DNA from: Mycobacterium sp.
GTDB taxonomy: Bacteria; Actinomycetota; Actinomycetes; Mycobacteriales; Mycobacteriaceae
Direction of reading: 5' to 3'
NCBI GenBank assembly: GCA_003987775.1
Contig: RXJD01000066.1
Location: 62,001-126,000, forward strand
Length of the DNA stretch: 64,000 nt
In this document: piece by piece, positions 58,050 through 64,000 of the stretch
Layout: each line of letters begins with the position of its first letter
How positions within the stretch are numbered: position 1 is the stretch's first letter
Translations under genes and position numbers: made by a program
Notes under the pieces: model-generated
What the model saw: only the letters and a program-made list of their open reading frames with translations
What the model was told of the DNA's origin: nothing
Databases searched by the model: none

Positions 58050-58804
58050 CAGTGCGCGCCTCTGCTGCGCCGCGCGACGGAATACAGATAACTGTCGGTG
58101 AACCCTTCGGCGCCCAGGACGTCGCCCACCACAATGACCGCCGTCTTGGTGACGTCAGCCTCGTGCATCCGCTCGGCGATGTCGGCCAGCGTGCCGCGCA
58201 ACACAATCTCTTTCGGCCAACTCGCGAATGCGACTACCGCTGTTGGCGTTTCGGACCGGTATCCGCCGGCGAGCAGCTGGGGAACGATGTTGTCGATCTG
58301 CGCCGCGGCCAGGTGCAGGACGAGGGTGGCACCGGATCGGGCGAGAGTGGTGAGGTCTTCGCCGGGCGGCATAGCGGTCGACAGGGTCGACACCCTAGTC
58401 AGCGTGACGGTCTGCGCGATGCCCGGCACGGTGAGTTCCCGCTTGAGCGCGGCGGCCGCGGCGGCGAAAGCAGGCACGCCCGGCACGATCTCGTAGTCGA
58501 TGCCTCCCGCGTCGAGTCGTCGGCACTGTTCGGCGAGTGCGCTGTAAAGCGAGGGGTCACCGGAGTGCAGCCGCGCCACGTCATGTCCGGCGGCGTCGGC
58601 TTCGGCAAGCTCGGCGATGATCTGGTCCAGGGTCAAGGGGCCGGTGTCGACGATCCTGGCGTCCGGCGGGCAGTGCGCGAGAAGGTCGTCGGGCATGATG
58701 GAGCCCGCGTAGAGGCACACCGGGCAGCGCTGCAGAAGTCGTTGGCCGCGAACGGTGATCAGATCGGCGGCCCCTGGGCCGGCCCCGATGAAGTAAACCG
58801 TCAC
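58049..58804 (-). CDS. cobM: Precorrin-4 C11-methyltransferase CobM
   Basis: A 251-residue S-adenosylmethionine-dependent methyltransferase converting precorrin-4 to precorrin-5. Motifs: VYFIGAGPGAADLITVRG at the N-terminus, LHSGDPSLYSALAEQ, and VPGVPAFAAAAAAL. GTG 58804 is chosen because it overlaps the cobL stop as GTGA and gives the M. tuberculosis length. A start at 58822 would add six residues. Its stop overlaps the cobK ATG by one base. Confidence 0.94.
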   Translation of the reverse strand: MTVYFIGAGPGAADLITVRGQRLLQRCPVCLYAGSIMPDDLLAHCPPDARIVDTGPLTLDQIIAELAEADAAGHDVARLHSGDPSLYSALAEQCRRLDAGGIDYEIVPGVPAFAAAAAALKRELTVPGIAQTVTLTRVSTLSTAMPPGEDLTTLARSGATLVLHLAAAQIDNIVPQLLAGGYRSETPTAVVAFASWPKEIVLRGTLADIAERMHEADVTKTAVIVVGDVLGAEGFTDSYLYSVARRSRGAH

Positions 58805-59973
58805 TGCTTGGTCACCGACCACTGAGTGACGGGGTGTTGTGGGCGCCAGCCGGTGAAGCCGCCGAGCGCTTCACCCTGATAGTGCTGGAACCGCCGCAGT
58901 TCACCGCCATGTCGGGAAAATTCCTGTGCGAGAATGGCTTCGGACTCTACGGTGACCGCATTCGCCACCAGGCGCCCACCCGCGGGTAAGTGTTCCAAGC
59001 AGGCGTCGAGCAGTCCCGGGTGGGTCAGGCCGCCGCCGATGAAGATCACCGACGGGCGCGGCCCGCCGGCGAACTGGTCGGGTGCGGCGCCGCGCACCTC
59101 GACGCTGACACCGCTGGCGGCGGCATTGAAACCGATGTTGAGGCGGCGCCGTTCGTCGAGTTCGAACGCCACCGCGGTGCAACCGGGCGCGCTGCGGCAC
59201 CATTCGATGGCGATGCTGCCCGATCCCGCCCCCACATCCCAGAGTCTTTCACCGGGGCGCGGATTCAGGACTGCGAGCGTCACCGCCCGGATCCCGTACT
59301 TGGTGATCTGTCCGTCGTGCATGAAAGCGTCGTCGGGCAGCGAGGCCACCCGATGGTCGGGCAGGTAGCGGATGGCGATCACATTGAGGTCGTCGACGTC
59401 CTCGGCCGTGCTGTGTGCCCAGTCCCGGGCGGCACCGTCGCGTCGGCGCTCCCCCGGTCCGCCGAGCAGTTCGAGGACGGTAAATTCCGACTCACCGTGC
59501 CCGTAGGCGTCCAGCGCCGCGGCCAGCGTCTTGGGGGTGTTTCGGTTGCGCGACAACACAATCGCCTGGCCACCGCGGCGGATCGCGGTGTGCGGGTCAG
59601 CGGTGACCAGGCTGATCACCTCGGTCTCGTGGACGTTCCAGCCCATCCGGGCACACGCCAAGGTAACCGACGACACGTGCGGCAGAACCCGTACCTTGGC
59701 CGCGCCGAACAGGCGGATCAACGTGCCGCCGATCCCGTGCAGCAGCGGGTCGCCGCTGGCGACGATGTGGATGTCCGGCCCGTCCACCGCAAGCGCCTCC
59801 AGCGCGGGCAGCATCGGCGACGGCCACTCCCGTCGCGGCGCCGCGATGGTGTCATCGAGGAGGTCGAGCTGTCGCCGGGATCCGTAAATAACGGTGGCGC
59901 GGTGCAATTCGGATCTGGAGGCGGCGGACAGACCCGGGATTCCGTCCGCACCGATGCCGACTACGACGATCAT
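58801..59973 (-). CDS. cobL: Precorrin-6Y C5,15-methyltransferase (decarboxylating) CobL
   Basis: A 390-residue fusion of CbiE and CbiT types. The N-terminal half (IVVVGIGADGIPGLS, ASGDPLLHGIG) methylates C5. The C-terminal half has a SAM-binding RLWDVGAGSGSIAIEWC and methylates C15 with decarboxylation, giving precorrin-8X, the substrate of CobH encoded nearby. ATG 59973 overlaps the SDR stop as ATGA and gives the length of Rv2072c. It belongs to the minus-strand SDR-cobL-cobM-cobK operon. CobF, needed for C1 methylation, is not in the window. Confidence 0.95.
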   Translation of the reverse strand: MIVVVGIGADGIPGLSAASRSELHRATVIYGSRRQLDLLDDTIAAPRREWPSPMLPALEALAVDGPDIHIVASGDPLLHGIGGTLIRLFGAAKVRVLPHVSSVTLACARMGWNVHETEVISLVTADPHTAIRRGGQAIVLSRNRNTPKTLAAALDAYGHGESEFTVLELLGGPGERRRDGAARDWAHSTAEDVDDLNVIAIRYLPDHRVASLPDDAFMHDGQITKYGIRAVTLAVLNPRPGERLWDVGAGSGSIAIEWCRSAPGCTAVAFELDERRRLNIGFNAAASGVSVEVRGAAPDQFAGGPRPSVIFIGGGLTHPGLLDACLEHLPAGGRLVANAVTVESEAILAQEFSRHGGELRRFQHYQGEALGGFTGWRPQHPVTQWSVTKQ

Positions 59974-60719
59974 CGCGGCATCCTGCGCCATATCGGCTGC
60001 GGAAGTAGCCGCAGCGTGAAAAACATCGGCCGCAGCGCCCACGGTATCCAGACACTGCGTCGGCCTTTCGCCAGTGCTCGCGCGGTGGCGGCGGCGACTT
60101 GGTCGGGGGTACTGGACAGCGGCGCGGGCGCCATGCCGTCGGTCATCCGGCCGATCACGAATCCCGGGCGCGCGATCAGCAAATGAACGCCACTGCCGTG
60201 CAGCGCGTCGGCCAGTCCGTTGGCGAAGCCGTCCAAGCCGGCCTTGGCCGATCCGTAGACGTAGTTGGCGCGGCGCACCCGGACCCCGGCCACCGAGGAG
60301 AACACCACCAGCGATCCTCGGCGAGCGGCGCGCATGGCTGAGGCCAGATGGGTGAGCAGACTGACCTGAGCGACGTAGTCGGTGTGGACGATGGCGACGG
60401 CATGGGCGGCATCGCGTTCGGCGCGCGTCTGGTCGCCGAGGATGCCGAAGGCCAGGACCGCGGTGCGGATGGGACCGTGTTCGGCGATGATGGCGTCGAC
60501 CAGAGGACCGTGGGAGGACACGTCGTCGGCGTTGAATTCCTGGGTGTGCACGGCTTCGGCGCCGGCGGCGAGCAGGGCGGCTTTCTGGTGCTCGAGTTGG
60601 TCAGCGTTGCGCGCCGCCAGCACCACAGTGCTCGCCGGTGCCAGGCGCCGCGCGAGTTCAATACCGATCTCGCTGCGGCCGCCGAAAATTACCAGCGGAC
60701 CTTCGCGGGTGTCGTCCAC
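59970..60719 (-). CDS. DprE2-like short-chain dehydrogenase/reductase (Rv2073c type)
   Basis: A 249-residue SDR starting at GTG 60719. The NAD motif is LVIFGGRSEIGIELARRL. VFSSVAGVRVRRANYVYGS followed by AKAGLDGF carries Ser, Tyr and Lys. IARPGFVIGRMTDGM and the C-terminus LPQPIWRRMPR resemble DprE2, the 2-epimerase reductase partner for arabinan precursors, so this is probably a DprE2 paralogue rather than a corrin enzyme. The 249-residue length matches the M. tuberculosis gene I recall at this position. It overlaps cobL by 4 nt and is divergent from the split-barrel gene 35 nt away. Confidence 0.82.
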   Translation of the reverse strand: MDDTREGPLVIFGGRSEIGIELARRLAPASTVVLAARNADQLEHQKAALLAAGAEAVHTQEFNADDVSSHGPLVDAIIAEHGPIRTAVLAFGILGDQTRAERDAAHAVAIVHTDYVAQVSLLTHLASAMRAARRGSLVVFSSVAGVRVRRANYVYGSAKAGLDGFANGLADALHGSGVHLLIARPGFVIGRMTDGMAPAPLSSTPDQVAAATARALAKGRRSVWIPWALRPMFFTLRLLPQPIWRRMPR

Positions 60720-60754
60720 GGCTGTGATTATTGCCTGCGCTAGCGTGAAGGGCG

Positions 60755-61165
60755 ATGGCCAAGACAACGACCCGTCTCACCGACGATGCGATGGCGTTCC
60801 TCTCCGAACGCCATCTGGCCATGCTGACCACGCTGCGCACCGACAATTCACCGCACGTCGTCGCGGTGGGCTTCACCTTCGACCCCAAGACTCACATCGC
60901 CCGGGTAATCACCACCGGCGGTTCCCAGAAGGCACTCAACGCCGAGCGGGCCGGGGTGGCGGTGCTGAGCCAGGTGGACGGGGCCCGCTGGCTCTCGTTG
61001 GAGGGCCGGGCGGTGGTGAACAAGGAGCTTGAGGCCGTCCGTGACGCGGAGCTGCGGTATGCCCAGCGCTATCGGACACCGCGGGCGAATCCTCGACGCG
61101 TGGTGATCGAGGTTCAGATAGAACGGGTTCTGGGTTCGTCGGATCTGCTCGACCGCGGCGACTAA
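60755..61165 (+). CDS. F420-dependent biliverdin-reductase-like split-barrel protein (Rv2074 type)
   Basis: A 136-residue PPOX-fold protein. [38 protein letters not shown] and [16 protein letters not shown] match the M. tuberculosis Rv2074 protein, reported as an F420-dependent biliverdin reductase. The conserved residues around the flavin/F420 pocket appear present, but activity here is inferred from the family. It is divergent from the DprE2-like SDR and ends 7 nt from the convergent PLC-like gene. Cytosolic; no signal peptide. Confidence 0.85.
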   Translation: MAKTTTRLTDDAMAFLSERHLAMLTTLRTDNSPHVVAVGFTFDPKTHIARVITTGGSQKALNAERAGVAVLSQVDGARWLSLEGRAVVNKELEAVRDAELRYAQRYRTPRANPRRVVIEVQIERVLGSSDLLDRGD

Positions 61166-61172
61166 TCCCGAC

Positions 61173-62633
61173 TCAGGTGATGGTGTAGTTCACCCAGGCG
61201 CCCCCGGCCGGCCCGGCAACGGCATGCAGACGGGAATTCTGCACCCCGGTCCGGGGCAGTTGGAAAGTGAAGCCTGCCGCCGCACAGGCCGCCGGAGCGT
61301 TGGCGAAAGTGACCGGAGCCGTCACGAACCAGGTGCCGGAGGCGTTCTGGCAGGCCGCGGGATGCGCGGCCGCACACGGCGCCGCCACCCAACGACTGTC
61401 GGTGCTCTGCAGGGTGCAGGTGCCGACGCTTACGCGGGGTTCGTCGGGTGCCCAGCTCCACAGAGTGCCCTGAATACGCCCGTCTTCGGGTAGCAGTTGG
61501 TCGAAGCCGAACAGGTTGACCCCGCAGTTCGTCATCGACTGCGCTTTCGGAGGGGTGAGGGCCGCGGGGTTGGTGGGCGGCCGGCTCGGGTTGATCAGGG
61601 CCGAGATGAAGGTCGAGTCTTCGTAGTAGCGAACGATTTTCGAGGCGTAAATGGCGGGGCCATACGTGGCGTCGCATTTCGGGTAGGGCTGATAGTCGAA
61701 CGTCGAGCCGCTCTGCACTTCCTGGCCGTCCCAGTTGAACACCGTGGTTCCCCAACTCGGCACACAGTCTCCGACGAGTACGACCTGTGCGCCCGCAGTG
61801 CGCACGTCATCACGCGAGATGGTCCGCGGGAAGTCGGCACAACCATTCGCCGTGATGTCGGCCGGCGCGGGATGGTAGATGAGGCTGGTGCCGTTGGGGC
61901 GGCGCAACTGTCGCTCCAAGGAGTCCAGTGCCGAGGCATAAGCCTTGGCGTCTTTCAACTGGTCCTCGATCAGGATGAGGACGACCTCGTTCGGATTCGT
62001 GTTCAGCCAATCAGTAATCGCCGGAAGCACTTTGGTGAGTACCGGTTCGGTCGTGCAACCCAGATTCGCCTGGTCGGGCCCCCGGCCGTGGCACACCGTG
62101 ACGGCGCGATTGCCCAGCTGGTCAATCTGCGGGATGTAGTGCAGGTCCAGTTCGATGCTGCGGGCGTCGATGTCGAATTGCTGTGGCATCGACAGCTGCT
62201 GATTGGAGTCGGCGTGGGACGGGGTGAATTGGCTTACCAGACTGTTGAAGGAGTTGTGGGTGCCAATCCACTGCGCGTCCTTGAACGGGACCGGGTTGCC
62301 GAGCGCGTACTGGAACTGCGCGGTGCGATGCACCCAGGATTGCAGGTAGGCGACGGTGGCCGCTTGGGTCACCTTGGAGGCGAGCGGAACGAGGCAGAGG
62401 TTGTCGGTTACCCCGATGCGCCGGCATTCGGCAGCCACCGCGTCGGCGAACTTTCCTGTACCCACGCAGGGAAAAGCGAAGGGGCTGATGGCATTACAGG
62501 GCGCCGTCGGGGATGGCGGAGTCGGCACCTCATTGACGTCGGCGGTCACCGGCGGGGCCGAGGCGAGGGCCAGCATGAACGCACAGACCACGACGGCGGA
62601 TTGCAGCCACCGGGCGCATGGGGCGCTTGACAT
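61173..62633 (-). CDS. Exported PLC-like phosphodiesterase-domain protein (Rv2075c type)
   Basis: A 486-residue exported protein. The Sec signal peptide ends near APPVTADV (residue 32). The core resembles a PI-PLC X / GDPD barrel: WIGTHNSFNSL with the likely catalytic His, SIELDLHYIPQ with acidic metal ligands, and VTVCHGRGP with a second His. Seven or more cysteines suggest disulfides. The C-terminal 110 residues (WSWAPDEPRVSVGTC, CQNASGTWFVT) are probably a separate recognition domain. It corresponds to Rv2075c. The activity is unproven. It faces the ESX-associated-like gene across a 249-nt divergent region. Confidence 0.8.
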   Translation of the reverse strand: MSSAPCARWLQSAVVVCAFMLALASAPPVTADVNEVPTPPSPTAPCNAISPFAFPCVGTGKFADAVAAECRRIGVTDNLCLVPLASKVTQAATVAYLQSWVHRTAQFQYALGNPVPFKDAQWIGTHNSFNSLVSQFTPSHADSNQQLSMPQQFDIDARSIELDLHYIPQIDQLGNRAVTVCHGRGPDQANLGCTTEPVLTKVLPAITDWLNTNPNEVVLILIEDQLKDAKAYASALDSLERQLRRPNGTSLIYHPAPADITANGCADFPRTISRDDVRTAGAQVVLVGDCVPSWGTTVFNWDGQEVQSGSTFDYQPYPKCDATYGPAIYASKIVRYYEDSTFISALINPSRPPTNPAALTPPKAQSMTNCGVNLFGFDQLLPEDGRIQGTLWSWAPDEPRVSVGTCTLQSTDSRWVAAPCAAAHPAACQNASGTWFVTAPVTFANAPAACAAAGFTFQLPRTGVQNSRLHAVAGPAGGAWVNYTIT

Positions 62634-62882
62634 GCGCGAAAGATTGTCACGGCTTGGCTATAGGGAGGAGAAATGTTGTCGAACTGTGGGTGTGTTGAAA
62701 TCACTTCGTTAACATTGGTCTCTTCAGGCTCATAGATCTCATATGTAACTTAAGCCTCTGGCGCTGTGGCCTGAAATTCACCCTCCTGCGACTGGACGGC
62801 GCGGCTGACCCCAGCAGTGAATTGCGGGCAGTTTGGCACCGGGTTAGCCTCGCCACGATCCGACGACCGGAAAGGAGCAAGG

Positions 62883-63197
62883 GTGTTCGTCGACGTTGCC
62901 GTGCTGCGTTCGGGCGGTGCTGCTTCCGGCCGCGCAGGTGACCATGCACAGGAAGCAGCTCAACATCTTTCGCGTGCCGCGCTAGAGCCCGGGATCTTCG
63001 GTGATTTCACCGCTGCCGAGACTTTTCACGAAGCCGTGGGCTCGATGCAGGCCCACCACATGGCGCTCTTGCGCCAGCATCGGACTGTCCTTGTCGCCGT
63101 TGGTGGTCGCGCATGCCGTGCCGCAGCGGGGTTCACTGAGATGGACGCGAGCAACGCGGCGAGCGTGCAGGCGGTGTGGTGCGACTCCGCTACATAA
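62883..63197 (+). CDS. Small ESX-associated-like protein (DUF2563/Rv2078 type)
   Basis: A 104-residue protein starting at GTG 62883, with AAAGGAG about eight bases upstream. VFVDVAVLRSGGAASGRAGD and EAAQHLSRAALEPGIFGDFT followed by HHMALLRQHRTVLVAVGGR suggest a helical hairpin of the EspC/WXG100-like size. The length matches Rv2078 of M. tuberculosis, and the downstream gene matches Rv2079. No signal peptide. The pair is probably a secreted or secretion-linked protein set, but the function is unknown. The intergenic region to the left (62634-62882) is relatively AT-rich, with no feature I can name. Confidence 0.7.
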   Translation: MFVDVAVLRSGGAASGRAGDHAQEAAQHLSRAALEPGIFGDFTAAETFHEAVGSMQAHHMALLRQHRTVLVAVGGRACRAAAGFTEMDASNAASVQAVWCDSAT

Positions 63198-64000
63198 GCG
63201 TCGAGCACCTGATCGCCGCGGCGGGGGGCGACCCCTGGGCTGTGAACACCAGCCTGCAGCGCGGTCGTCCGGCGCAGATATCGTTCCTGGCAACTGCTTT
63301 TCACGACGCCGGCCGCCTGACGAACGAGGCTGAGTCGGCGTTCCGTCAGGCCCGTGACCGGTTCGAGGCGGCGTGGAACCGCGAGAACGGCGACCACCCG
63401 ATCAACGATGCGGCCGAGGTTCAGCGCGCAACGGGTTCACTCGGCGTGCAGGCCGAGCAGCTGCCGGAGATCGCGATTGATCTGGAACGGATTGCGGCGA
63501 TCCTGGCTGAAGCGCAGCGCGCATCCGCGGGCCGGATCCGGGCGCTGGAAGGCCGACTGGAGGCCCTCGACCGCGAGCTGAGCGAAGCCCATGCGTTGGT
63601 GAACTCCGGCCACCTGCCCTTGTCGCACGAAATGGCCCTCGACGGCATCATCGTCGACCTCGAGCAGCGCGCGATTGACGACACCGCGGGGGCGCTGCGA
63701 AACGTTGAGCACATCCGGGAGATGTACGCAGACCTGTTGCGACGATTGAAGACTCGGATGCGCGAACGAGGCGGTTACGACGGGGCCGTCTCAGCATTGG
63801 ACGGCGGGGAGGCCAAGCCGGTTCAATCACCCGCGCAAGCAGAACGGGACGTCCACGCGGCACTCGCCGGTGATCAGGCGGCCGCGTCGCGGGTGAATGC
63901 GATCTTGGACTCGATCACCGCTGACCAGTTGGCCGGAAAGGTGCCGCTGTCTCCGGAGCAGGCATCCGTCGTGAGTCAGCTTCAAGCGCAGCAACACGGG
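63179..64000 (+). CDS. Helical N-terminal part of an Rv2079-like protein, cut by window edge
   Basis: The frame from GTG 63179 (or GTG 63176) runs open to the window end, at least 274 residues. It overlaps the previous gene by 19 nt. RYISVEHLIAAAGGDPWAVN and SLQRGRPAQISFLATAFHDAG start the protein, then a long heptad-rich coiled-coil stretch (EAESAFRQARDRFEAAW, RIRALEGRLEALDRELSEAH). This fits the N-terminal half of Rv2079, and a hydrolase-like domain would be expected beyond the window. Partnership with the upstream small protein suggests a type VII-linked substrate or effector. Confidence 0.7.
   Translation, partial: MRLRYISVEHLIAAAGGDPWAVNTSLQRGRPAQISFLATAFHDAGRLTNEAESAFRQARDRFEAAWNRENGDHPINDAAEVQRATGSLGVQAEQLPEIAIDLERIAAILAEAQRASAGRIRALEGRLEALDRELSEAHALVNSGHLPLSHEMALDGIIVDLEQRAIDDTAGALRNVEHIREMYADLLRRLKTRMRERGGYDGAVSALDGGEAKPVQSPAQAERDVHAALAGDQAAASRVNAILDSITADQLAGKVPLSPEQASVVSQLQAQQHG

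Overview
The window is high-GC actinobacterial DNA from a Mycobacterium, most likely a slow-growing non-tuberculous species. It carries a two-module pks12, a PE_PGRS gene, a second PE gene with a long repeat tail, rbpA, blaC, pncA and the cob genes. From memory of the M. tuberculosis H37Rv map, gene order follows about Rv2039c to Rv2079, with several local insertions and losses. Species cannot be fixed from this sequence alone.

Layout. 1-2297: minus-strand sugar ABC importer operon (lipoprotein, two permeases). 2397-6151: ECF41-type sigma factor divergent from a DoxX-like gene, an NTF2-like protein coupled to pncA, and a second DoxX protein with six tandem 22-residue repeats. 6161-10874: gluconokinase, an APH-like fusion protein, lipT, lppI. 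10894-27502: PE_PGRS, an epimerase/PEP-mobile-domain fusion and the 12.4 kb pks12. 27798-32971: zinc-finger-like protein, rbpA, ppm1, lnt (separate genes here, fused in M. tuberculosis) and an amidohydrolase. 33009-35192: fxsA, dienelactone hydrolase, secreted protein, F420/FMN split-barrel protein. 35231-41404: a perfect 25-bp inverted repeat, then a DUF1214/sulfotransferase/TetR/SDR operon and a PE gene with MPTR-type repeats. 41424-46810: cobN, a small membrane protein and a sulfite-oxidase-like membrane enzyme. 47017-51843: a PE gene remnant and an oxygenase-rich group (SDR, MpaB-like, Baeyer-Villiger-type and epoxidase-like flavoenzymes). 51918-52909: hydrolase and a 51-residue His-rich lipoprotein on either side of a Fur/Zur-type palindrome. 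52979-59973: cobG-cobH-cobIJ on plus and cobL-cobM-cobK on minus, with blaC and a wrecked sigC between them. 59970-64000: DprE2-like SDR, biliverdin-reductase-like protein, a secreted PLC-like protein and the start of an ESX-associated-looking gene pair.

How the genes work together. CobG, CobH, CobI, CobJ, CobK, CobM and CobL make most of the aerobic corrin ring pathway, and CobN supplies the large cobalt-chelatase subunit. pks12 makes the mycoketide chain that, in other mycobacteria, is converted to mannosyl phosphomycoketide. ppm1 makes the polyprenyl-phosphomannose donor and lnt acylates lipoproteins, several of which are encoded here. The most noteworthy points are the Zur-type palindrome with its His-rich microlipoprotein, the sigC remnant with an internal deletion and lost start codon, the PE-MPTR chimera, the DoxX repeat protein, the 25-bp palindrome, and the epimerase fused to a rifampin-phosphotransferase-like body without an ATP-grasp domain.
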